From: an uncultured Verrucomicrobiota bacterium
GTDB taxonomy: Bacteria; Verrucomicrobiota; Verrucomicrobiia; Limisphaerales; UBA9464
DNA length: 5,627 nt
Reading direction: 5' to 3'
Assembly (NCBI GenBank): GCA_903864375.1
Contig: CAIPFS010000522.1
Location: 1-5,627, forward strand
Of this stretch, positions 1 through 5,518 are shown in pieces (position 1 is the stretch's first letter; the number at the start of each line of letters is the position of its first letter). The notes under the pieces were generated by a model, which made no database searches, was not told where the DNA came from, and saw only the letters and a program-made list of their open reading frames with translations. Position numbers and translations under genes: made by a program.

Positions 1-57
1 GGTGGAAGACTGATGTTTCAAGGGATTACCGTCGATTCGATTCCTAGTCCAGTCAGC

Positions 58-90
58 AAAAAGCCCCTCGCCGCCCTGGCAGCGTGGGGC
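58..90 (-). terminator. Rho-independent terminator of the TonB-dependent receptor gene
   Basis: Read on the minus strand, this is a GC-rich hairpin followed directly by five T residues (62 down to 58). The outer stem is GCCCC with GGGGC, then an A-A mismatch, then the inner stem CGCTGC with GCGGCG (one T-G pair) closing a CAGG tetraloop. It begins about 35 bases after the receptor's TAA stop, the expected place for an intrinsic terminator. In the plus direction no T tract follows the hairpin, so it should work on one strand only. It implies that the receptor transcript ends here and does not continue into whatever lies left of the window. Confidence 0.87.
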
Positions 91-124
91 GTGAACACAC
101 ACACTAGCGAAACGGCAACAAAGA

Positions 125-2596
125 TTAGAAGCGATACTTGATCAGACCGGTGATATGGAACGGCAATTGGGGAAAGAGGACGTCGTTACCGGCGAAATCC
201 GGATCGATGGCGGTCCAGTTCTTCTGGTCCGTGATATTGTCAAAATTAATGCGCGCCTCCCACTTTTGCTTCTTATAGAAGATCGACGCATTGATGACGT
301 ATTGAGCCGGAATCTTCAGGTTAAACCCGTCGCGGGAATAGTTGGCATTCTGGGAACCCTGAATCTGGGGACCGGCGCTGATTCCAAACCCGTTATCAAA
401 TTGATAGCTGGCGTAAGCATTGAGCAGCACGTGCGGAGTGGCGGCCTGATGGACCTTGGTGTAGGTCGGGGGATTGGCACCGTTGTAATTCGGCGAACCC
501 TGGCCGGTACCACTGCGCCCATCCTGGATGAAGCCCACGGGATAACCGTCCAGATAAGTCGTGGTTTGCTGATAGAAACTATTCCCATTCAATATCTTGT
601 ACGCATCCTGAAGGGTGGCGTTTGCATTGATGTGGAAATTGCGGTTGGGCTGATAAACTGTTTCAAACTCCAGGCCCTTCAAATCGATCTTGTTGGGAGG
701 CCCCACCAACGCGGGACTCGCCTTGGTTTGCTGGAAAACCGATGCCGCCACATACACCTGGTTTCCGAAGAAACTCGCCTTGTGCCCCGCCTCGACGAGT
801 TCACTCTCAGACGTCAGGGAGGTCTTCAATCCGGCGTTCCCACCCGTTCCATCCACGCCACCGAAATTGGCGCTACCCGAGACGGAGTTGACCAGGTTGT
901 AGGTGACGTACGAGGTCTGGGTCGGGGTCCATTTATAGAGACCGGAGATGAAAACCGAACTGTCAATCAGGCTCTTGCTGGCGGCATATTGCCCGCCCCG
1001 GGGTACCACCTTGCCCGCATAGTCAATCGCCTCAGCGTTTGCCGTATTGGCGTCCAGCAAATCTGCCCGACCGCCGGCGACAATATTGAACTTGTCGATG
1101 ACATTGACATCCCACTGGGTGAACAGCGCGGTATCGTAGAGGTAGGTGTCCTGATCGCCGGCTCCGGGGAACGGAAGAGCACCATATCCTGGCTTTCCAG
1201 GAACATTCCAACCACCACCCACCGAGTTGGGTGCCACGACACCGGGGATGCGCCACAGCTGGGACTGCTTGGTCGTGTCCGTGATGGACAGATCGTACAG
1301 GTAGAAAGGTTCGGTCGAAAAATCCTGGTACGACTTGAGGCGGGTGTAGCGGAAGTCGATACCGGAGATCGTCTTGATGGGGAAATCCTTCTTACCGGCA
1401 TCGATATCAAAGTCGTAGTGTAGCTCTGTCCGATTATTCATCGTCCAGTTTTCCGGCACATACTCCGTGTAGCCGTAGTACTCGAGTTTGCTGCTGTTGA
1501 GGTACTCGAAATAGGAGAGATTGACGACCTTCGCCTGATCATTGATGTGATAGGTCGTAATCAGCTGGCTGTTGAACTTTTCACCCAACGCCTGGTCACC
1601 CGGCGATGTCAGCGACTGATTTCCGTAAATCTTGGCCTTGGTGGTCTTGTTGGTGTCGAGGATCCAGTTGTATCCGAAGTTCAGATTGGCCGGGCCAGCA
1701 TTGTAAATGTGATGGTCAATCAACTCCTGGGTGACCCGGTTGATGCCGGTCACTTCGTTGAACCGGGCGTCGATGTATTGGGCCGTCAGGTCCAATTCCC
1801 ACTTTTCGTTGGGATGCCAGCTCAACGCTGCAAAGATGTCGTGGGTCCGGTCCTTGACGTTCTGGTAGTAGCTGTCGCCCTGCCGTTCCAGATAACTGAC
1901 ACGATAGGCGAGATCCTTGGTGATAGGGCCGCCGAAATCCAGCGTTGCTTCCGGATTGAGGTAGGAGGCGCCTCCGGGAACATAGGTCCCGAGACGGGTT
2001 GAAACTTCGCCCTGGAACTTGTCGAAGTACGGTTGCTTGGTGACAAAGTTCACATAGCCACCCGGGCCCTGGCCCTGGGGACCGAAAACGGCCGACCCCG
2101 GTCCCTTGACCACGTCAATGGCTTCCACCTGATTGAAGCTGGGGAGAAGGGAATCGCGACTGAAGAGCATCCGTTGCCCGTTCTGGTAGATTTCCGCCAG
2201 GTCCCCTCGAATCAATGGGACGCCAGGCAGACCATACCGCTCAGGAGTGTAAGCCCCGGGAACCAATTGACCCAGATCGGTCATCCGGGAGATGCCCCGC
2301 TCTTCGACCTGTGCTTTCGTGATCAGACTCACGGAACGGGGGGTATCGATGATGCTTCGGTCATCGCCCAGCACCGAATTGATGGGACGAGCCGTAGGCA
2401 GAATGGTCTCGTTGAGCGAGAGACCTTCGACCACCGTCTTTTCCATGGTCGAAGGAGGGGTGTTGGTTCCGGACAATGCCACCGGTGCATTGGTGGGCGT
2501 CTGAGCCGAAACTGCCAGAGCCGCCAGGACCGATGTGCAGGCCACGCCGCTAAAGCGACTGCAATAAACGGGAATGGGAGAGAGAAATCTCGACAT
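125..2596 (-). CDS. TonB-dependent outer-membrane receptor, siderophore-receptor type
   Basis: This is a complete 823-residue outer-membrane active transporter, probably for ferric siderophore; the exact ligand is unknown. Residues 1-31 look like a Sec signal peptide with likely cleavage after AVSA. A TonB-box-like stretch, EKTVVEG, lies at 52-58. The plug covers about 77-190. It contains PLIRGD (127-132) and a block at 161-189 that keeps the family pattern VVKGPGS, FG, GGYVNFVTK and P. The remainder is a beta-barrel rich in alternating aromatic strands. Near the end are a PAQYVINASIFYKK strand and the ARINFDNITDQ motif, and the last residue is Phe, as expected for BAM recognition. The mature part has no cysteine. 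The length is normal for the family, and there is no N-terminal signalling extension of the FpvA/FecA kind. The ATG at 2596 is chosen because it gives a full signal peptide; no Shine-Dalgarno precedes it. A terminator follows, so the gene is probably monocistronic. No siderophore synthesis or ABC genes adjoin it, so a non-siderophore ligand remains possible. Confidence 0.93.
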   Translation of the reverse strand: MSRFLSPIPVYCSRFSGVACTSVLAALAVSAQTPTNAPVALSGTNTPPSTMEKTVVEGLSLNETILPTARPINSVLGDDRSIIDTPRSVSLITKAQVEERGISRMTDLGQLVPGAYTPERYGLPGVPLIRGDLAEIYQNGQRMLFSRDSLLPSFNQVEAIDVVKGPGSAVFGPQGQGPGGYVNFVTKQPYFDKFQGEVSTRLGTYVPGGASYLNPEATLDFGGPITKDLAYRVSYLERQGDSYYQNVKDRTHDIFAALSWHPNEKWELDLTAQYIDARFNEVTGINRVTQELIDHHIYNAGPANLNFGYNWILDTNKTTKAKIYGNQSLTSPGDQALGEKFNSQLITTYHINDQAKVVNLSYFEYLNSSKLEYYGYTEYVPENWTMNNRTELHYDFDIDAGKKDFPIKTISGIDFRYTRLKSYQDFSTEPFYLYDLSITDTTKQSQLWRIPGVVAPNSVGGGWNVPGKPGYGALPFPGAGDQDTYLYDTALFTQWDVNVIDKFNIVAGGRADLLDANTANAEAIDYAGKVVPRGGQYAASKSLIDSSVFISGLYKWTPTQTSYVTYNLVNSVSGSANFGGVDGTGGNAGLKTSLTSESELVEAGHKASFFGNQVYVAASVFQQTKASPALVGPPNKIDLKGLEFETVYQPNRNFHINANATLQDAYKILNGNSFYQQTTTYLDGYPVGFIQDGRSGTGQGSPNYNGANPPTYTKVHQAATPHVLLNAYASYQFDNGFGISAGPQIQGSQNANYSRDGFNLKIPAQYVINASIFYKKQKWEARINFDNITDQKNWTAIDPDFAGNDVLFPQLPFHITGLIKYRF

Positions 2597-2663
2597 GTAT
2601 TGGGAAAGTTTGGGTTAGGCGGACAGCCGCTAATTCCCGGTAACCAGCCAGCGTGCCAAGTCG

Positions 2664-2677
2664 ATCGAGAACTCGAT
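2664..2677. promoter_or_regulatory. Inverted repeat ATCGAG-AA-CTCGAT, possible operator
   Basis: This is a perfect 6+6 inverted repeat with a two-base centre, located 68-81 bases upstream of the receptor ATG. On the minus strand it overlaps the last bases of a weak promoter-like pair, TTGAAC (2703-2698) and TTTATC (2680-2675), separated by 17 bases. A repressor bound there would block that promoter. The symmetry is seen directly; the operator role and the promoter are inference, and short palindromes of this size also arise by chance. Confidence 0.3.
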
Positions 2678-2768
2678 AAACCCGCGAAATAAGGTCAGTT
2701 CAACCTCGGCATTGGAACCGGTCAAAAACAACCTAAAATACTTTCCATCAACATCTTGAGCAGTAACA

Positions 2769-2787
2769 GATGAGGGTAGTCATTCTC
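2769..2787 (-). promoter_or_regulatory. Fur-box-like 19-mer
   Basis: On the minus strand the 19 bases GAGAATGACTACCCTCATC agree with the classical Fur consensus (GATAATGATAATCATTATC) at 13 of 19 positions, counted by eye. They keep the dyad ATGA, six bases, TCAT. The site is about 170 bases upstream of the start of a siderophore-type receptor, a gene class commonly repressed by Fur with iron. It would sit about 40-58 bases downstream of the start point predicted from the 2834-2862 promoter, a workable but not ideal repression position. The match is good in the left half and weaker in the right, and a single hit in a short window is not proof. Confidence 0.35.
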
Positions 2788-2833
2788 TTTGTTCATCCAG
2801 GGAATTTCTGTCAGAGAGTGATGGAACACCGGA

Positions 2834-2862
2834 TTTTTATTTCCACCCGGACCTTCAGTCAA
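2834..2862 (-). promoter_or_regulatory. Candidate sigma70-type promoter of the receptor gene
   Basis: On the minus strand TTGACT (2862-2857; five of six to the -35 consensus) is followed after exactly 17 bases by TAAAAA (2839-2834; four of six to the -10 consensus). Transcription would start near 2827 and give a leader of about 230 bases before the receptor ATG. This is the best-matching promoter pair I found in the gap. The long leader is a point against it, and a weaker pair closer to the gene (2703-2675) is the alternative. Confidence 0.45.
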
Positions 2863-2877
2863 AATTCCGGCGGGTGG
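2843..2877. repeat. Inverted repeat flanking the -35 element of the candidate promoter
   Basis: CCACCCG at 2843-2849 is repeated in inverted orientation as CGGGTGG at 2871-2877, giving seven paired positions around a 21-base centre. An alternative inner pairing, CCGGA with TCCGG, uses part of the same bases. One arm lies just upstream of the TTGACT hexamer and the other inside its 17-base spacer, so a dimeric regulator binding here would touch the promoter. The A/T-rich stretch beside it is A-rich in the minus direction, so it does not read as an intrinsic terminator for the upstream operon. Confidence 0.35.
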
Positions 2878-2987
2878 AGGGTGGGCGAAAAACGACAGTT
2901 TGTTGAATAACTGGCGTGGATAGGGGCAACAGCAGTCAGGGTCTTTGCCTGTTGAGACCAAATCGGGGCCAGGATCCTGCCACTGAC

Positions 2988-3008
2988 CGGGGACCTCAGA
3001 TGTCCCCG
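2988..3008 (-). terminator. Stem-loop just after the miaB/membrane-protein operon
   Basis: A perfect seven-base-pair stem, CGGGGAC with GTCCCCG, closes a seven-base loop. It starts about ten bases after the TGA stop of the membrane-protein gene. No T tract follows it on the minus strand, so it is not a canonical intrinsic terminator. It may protect the 3' end of the message, or contribute to termination with Rho. The position makes it likely to mark the end of this transcript. Confidence 0.4.
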
Positions 3009-3018
3009 ATGTCCGGAA

Positions 3019-3561
3019 TCACCGGAGGACCGTCAATCCGAGGACAATCACGAAGGCTCCCCAAACCACACCCGCCAAAGCCGCCAGCTTGAGACGAATC
3101 TCCGCCCGCGTGGCCCAACCAATCCAATCCCGCAGCCGCCAGGGAGCCATGGTCAGCCAAAAACCGATGATGATCCAGGCGTAGGCCCAAAGGGCGAGGG
3201 CATCGTGCCACATGGAATCATGCCAGCGACCGATTTCGAGGACATACCCCGCCAGGAGCAGAAGAAAAACTGCCAATCCCCGGGCGGCGAGGAAATCCCT
3301 CAAGAACAGGCAACTACCGATTCCCACAGCCGGAAAGGCCAGCAGGAGAATGGGTTTCACCCATCGGATATCGCTCAGGTTCTCATTGAACAGGTACCAC
3401 TCGAACCAGACCGTGGATATCAGGATCAGTACGACTCCCAGCCCATGGTTCCGCGGGACCCGCCGCAGCCAGGCTGCAGCTGCCCCGGTCTGAAAAAGGA
3501 CCCAGGCATGGGACGCAATCATTGCCGTCCCGAGCACCAGACAGAGTTGAGCTAATTTCAT
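3019..3561 (-). CDS. Small six-helix integral membrane protein of unknown function
   Basis: I do not recognise this 180-residue protein and assign no function. It is strongly hydrophobic, with probable transmembrane segments near 4-23, 41-58, 69-87, 93-110, 119-138 and 157-177. Positive charges between helices (RR at 33-34; WRLRDW at 141-146) suggest orientation by the positive-inside rule. A notable polar patch, WHDSMWHD, at 113-120 sits between helices 4 and 5. Its repeated WHD could bind a metal or a substrate, but this is only suggested. The protein is rich in Trp. The start is ATG at 3561, with no strong ribosome binding site. It begins 20 bases after the miaB stop on the same strand, so it is probably co-transcribed with miaB and translated at a level tied to it. 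A stem-loop follows its stop. The even hydrophobic helix pattern supports a real gene. Confidence 0.75.
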   Translation of the reverse strand: MKLAQLCLVLGTAMIASHAWVLFQTGAAAAWLRRVPRNHGLGVVLILISTVWFEWYLFNENLSDIRWVKPILLLAFPAVGIGSCLFLRDFLAARGLAVFLLLLAGYVLEIGRWHDSMWHDALALWAYAWIIIGFWLTMAPWRLRDWIGWATRAEIRLKLAALAGVVWGAFVIVLGLTVLR

Positions 3562-3581
3562 GAAATAGGCTTCGACGATCT

Positions 3582-4970
3582 TCAGACTTCCACGGTCGCA
3601 GCTGGAGTCGGGAAATCGTCCAAGCCGATGATGGCAGCATCTCCGTAGAGGGTAAAGGACCCAACCCGTTCAATCCTCAGGTTCAAGAGCTGACCCCGGT
3701 GTCGCTCGGAACCGTCGAACACCACGATTTTATTGGAACGGGTCCGGCCTTCATACCGGGCCGGATTGCGCCGACTGGGGCCCTCGACCAGGATCTCCTG
3801 GGTCTGACCGATGAGTCGGGCGTACCGTCGAAGCGCCCGTTCATTGATCACTTCAAGGAGGCGCTGGTGCCGGTCTTCAATGACATCCTCGGGCACGGGA
3901 TGGTCCATGGTGGCGGCCGGGGTTCCCTTCCGCGCCGAGTACTTGAAAAGATACGCTTGGTCGAATTCCACCACCCGGCACAAATCCACCGTCTCCTCAA
4001 ATTCCGAATCGGTCTCCCCTGGAAATCCGACGATGATGTCGGTCGTCACTCCCATCCCGGGATGAACGGACCGCAGTTCCTCCACAAGTTCCAGGAAACG
4101 CTCCCGGGTATAGCCGCGATGCATGAGCTTGAGAATCCGGTTTGAACCGCTTTGGACCGGGACATGGGCGTGTTCGACCAGCTTTGGCAACCGTCCATAC
4201 GCTTCCACCAAATCGCGCCCATACCCCTTGGGATGCGGGGAAGTAAACCGCAGGCGCTGCAGGCCGGAAATGGCGTGAACCGCATCCAGCAGCTGAACAA
4301 AGCCGGACCGCCCCTCCACTGGCGGATAATCCCTCCGTCCGAAACTCGTGACAATCTGCCCCAGAAGGGTGATTTCCCGAACCCCCTGTGCCACCAACTC
4401 CTCACATTCGGCAACAATTTCGGGAATGGAACGGCTCCGCTCCGGACCGCGCGTGTCCGGAACAATGCAGAAGGTGCAGTGTTGATTGCAGCCCTGCATG
4501 ATGCTGACAAACGCGGAGACCGCTTTACGTCCCTCCGCAGCCGCAAGATGTTCGCGAATGGTCCCCTGGCTTCCGGCTTCCTCCTCGATATCAACGATCT
4601 TCCGGGAACGTCCGGCCAGCAGGTCATTCAGATACTCCGCCGTCCGATGAAACTTTTGGGTGCCCAGCACCAAATCAACCTCGGGAAGGGAGTCAATCAG
4701 TTCGCGCCCTCGGCTTTGCGCCATGCAGCCGAGAAATCCCAGAATGGGAGATCGCCCCTGCTTTCGGGCAACACCGGCCAGATTGCCCATTTTGCCCAGG
4801 GCCTTCTGTTCCGCCTGATCCCGAACCGAGCAGGTGTTGAGCAGGACCACATCCGCCACCAGTTCATTGGGGGCAAGAGAGTAACCCTTGGAGACCAGTT
4901 GCGCAGCGACCGCTTCGCTATCGCGCTCGTTCATCTGGCAACCATACGTTTTGATAAAAACACTGGGCAT
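3582..4970 (-). CDS. miaB: tRNA-2-methylthio-N6-dimethylallyladenosine synthase MiaB
   Basis: MiaB is a cytoplasmic radical-SAM enzyme that adds a methylthio group to C2 of i6A37 in tRNAs reading codons that begin with U. Numbered from the ATG at 4970, the 462-residue product has the three domains in order. The N-terminal methylthiotransferase domain carries auxiliary-cluster cysteines C11 (TYGCQMN), C47 (NTCSVR) and C82 (GCMAQ). The radical-SAM core has CNQHCTFC, giving C161, C165 and C168. A C-terminal TRAM domain covers about 384-452 and includes GRTRSNK. All six cluster cysteines are present, with spacing close to that of the E. coli enzyme. The segment HVPVQSGSNRILKLMHRGY is also typical. 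The canonical GQNVN motif reads GQIVTS here (205-210). The frame extends 36 codons upstream to a GTG at 5078, but that extension resembles no MiaB, so 4970 is preferred. RimO and MtaB are less likely, given the TRAM and N-terminal motifs. A small membrane-protein gene follows after 20 bases. Confidence 0.96.
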   Translation of the reverse strand: MPSVFIKTYGCQMNERDSEAVAAQLVSKGYSLAPNELVADVVLLNTCSVRDQAEQKALGKMGNLAGVARKQGRSPILGFLGCMAQSRGRELIDSLPEVDLVLGTQKFHRTAEYLNDLLAGRSRKIVDIEEEAGSQGTIREHLAAAEGRKAVSAFVSIMQGCNQHCTFCIVPDTRGPERSRSIPEIVAECEELVAQGVREITLLGQIVTSFGRRDYPPVEGRSGFVQLLDAVHAISGLQRLRFTSPHPKGYGRDLVEAYGRLPKLVEHAHVPVQSGSNRILKLMHRGYTRERFLELVEELRSVHPGMGVTTDIIVGFPGETDSEFEETVDLCRVVEFDQAYLFKYSARKGTPAATMDHPVPEDVIEDRHQRLLEVINERALRRYARLIGQTQEILVEGPSRRNPARYEGRTRSNKIVVFDGSERHRGQLLNLRIERVGSFTLYGDAAIIGLDDFPTPAATVEV

Positions 4971-5221
4971 GATCCGTTGGAGAGGGAGGGTAGGGAGCGA
5001 AGGACATCGCGCCAGTGCGATTTTTGGGGGAACGCCGTCCCGGAACTGTATTGGCGCGTTTCCATCGGCAGCCGGCACCTACCTTCCATTTAGCCCCGGC
5101 GAAACCTCTCTGCACCTGCCCGAGGTCGAAACCTGCCCGCGTCAATCACTGAACGTTTCCCCTTGAGTCCATTGAACGGGAGACCGAAGTTAATGCGCAC
5201 TTCGAAACCGGATGGGAAGTT
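4971..5221. other. Divergent intergenic region between miaB and tRNA-Leu
   Basis: This 251-bp gap must carry the promoter of miaB (minus) and that of the tRNA (plus), but I find no pair of hexamers good enough to name for either. It holds a GTG-initiated in-frame extension of miaB from 5078, preceded by GGAAGG on the minus strand, which is probably not used. It also contains short overlapping direct repeats: CGAAACCT at 5100-5107 and 5127-5134, and ACCTGCCCG at 5114-5122 and 5131-5139. An inverted repeat, CGAAGT with ACTTCG (5185-5190 and 5199-5204, eight-base centre), ends 17 bases before the tRNA. The roles of these repeats are unknown. Confidence 0.6.
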
Positions 5222-5305
5222 GGGCGAGTGGTGAAATGGCAGACACGCGGGACTTAGGATCCCGTGGCGCAAGCCGTGCAGGTTCAAGTCCTGTCTCGCC
5301 CACCA
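5222..5305 (+). tRNA. tRNA-Leu, anticodon UAG
   Basis: This 84-base type II tRNA folds fully. The acceptor GGGCGAG (5222-5228) pairs with CTCGCCC (5295-5301). The three-base-pair D stem is GTG with CAC (5231-5233, 5244-5246). The anticodon stem CGGGA with TCCCG (5248-5252, 5260-5264) closes the loop CTTAGGA. The anticodon TAG is at 5255-5257. A long variable arm (5265-5277) has a GGC/GCC stem and a GCAA loop. The T stem (5278-5282, 5290-5294) has the loop TTCAAGT. The discriminator A (5302) and the CCA end (5303-5305) are encoded in the gene. It decodes CUA, and by wobble other CUN leucine codons. Base 37 is G (5258), as usual for this isoacceptor, so it would carry m1G and is not a MiaB target. 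It is divergent from miaB and precedes the speA-like gene by 213 bases. No clear hairpin terminator is seen, only a TTTTT run right after CCA. Confidence 0.98.
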
Positions 5306-5367
5306 GTTTTTCGGCCTGAAAACACGAAAATGAAACGCCAGGGACAAATCGGGGGCAGCCATAGGGC

Positions 5368-5387
5368 CCTTCCCTGCAGGGGGAAGG
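5368..5387 (+). other. Stem-loop between tRNA-Leu and the speA-like gene
   Basis: CCTTCCC (5368-5374) pairs with GGGAAGG (5381-5387) around a six-base loop, a stable seven-pair stem. No T tract follows, so it is not a standard terminator. A second, smaller hairpin, CCGCC-ATC-GGCGG, lies at 5419-5431. Both sit in the 213-base gap before the speA-like start codon. They could belong to the 3' trailer of the tRNA transcript, where they might assist processing or termination, or to a leader of the next gene. I cannot decide between these from sequence alone. Confidence 0.35.
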
Positions 5388-5467
5388 TGAACCCGCCTTT
5401 CCGAACCGATTTGAGAGACCGCCATCGGCGGGTGCCTGACTGTCCCAATAAATTCACAACCTGTTCC

Positions 5468-5495
5468 TTGAATACCTCTGGCTCGTTCCTAGAGT
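5468..5495 (+). promoter_or_regulatory. Weak candidate promoter of the speA-like gene
   Basis: TTGAAT (5468-5473) and TAGAGT (5490-5495) are separated by 16 bases, each agreeing with the sigma70 hexamers at four of six positions. Transcription would begin near 5502 and leave a short leader of about 17 bases. The match is modest and the spacing slightly short, so this is a low-confidence suggestion. If it is right, the hairpins at 5368-5431 lie outside the mRNA. Confidence 0.25.
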
Positions 5496-5518
5496 CGCAG
5501 CCGGTTGACCAATCTGAA

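Larger units (their letters stand above)
2597..3018. other. Gene-free 422-bp region upstream of the receptor, probable control region
   Basis: I see no convincing gene here. The only reading frame of any length on the minus strand (2961 to 2722) begins with TTG, has an odd composition and matches nothing I recognise. The stretch between about 2660 and 2900 is visibly richer in A and T than the flanking genes, which is typical of promoter DNA. It lies between the stop of the membrane-protein gene and the start of the receptor gene, both on the minus strand. It should therefore hold the 3' end of the miaB transcript and the promoter and leader of the receptor. The individual candidate sites are listed separately. 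Confidence 0.7.

Noticed and set aside
155..1423. Long plus-strand open frame of 422 codons
   Set aside because: It lies entirely opposite the receptor gene, whose protein has clear plug and barrel motifs. The antisense translation has no recognisable domain and is a codon-bias shadow.
2033..2692. Plus-strand frame of 219 codons
   Set aside because: It is antisense to the receptor's plug and signal-peptide coding region and has no recognisable features.
2722..2961. Minus-strand frame of 79 codons in the intergenic region
   Set aside because: It has a TTG start, no ribosome site, unusual composition (CCCPYP, Pro/His rich) and overlaps the best promoter candidate and Fur-like site. More likely non-coding.
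2970..2979. Ten-base palindrome CAGGATCCTG
   Set aside because: Short perfect palindromes of this size are expected by chance, and no context gives it a role.
4152..5093. Plus-strand open frame of 313 codons
   Set aside because: It is antisense to miaB, which has all family motifs. No independent evidence supports it.
5222..5305. tRNA-Leu as an integration site for a mobile element
   Set aside because: No integrase gene and no repeated copy of the tRNA 3' end are visible in the window.
5306..5323. GTTTT/AAAAC hairpin right after the tRNA as a terminator
   Set aside because: The stem is only five or six weak pairs and the T run is in the 5' arm, not after the hairpin, so it does not fit an intrinsic terminator.
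5090..5425. Minus-strand frame containing ARQDLNLHGLRHG
   Set aside because: This is the well-known false protein made by translating the reverse complement of a tRNA-Leu gene, which it covers.
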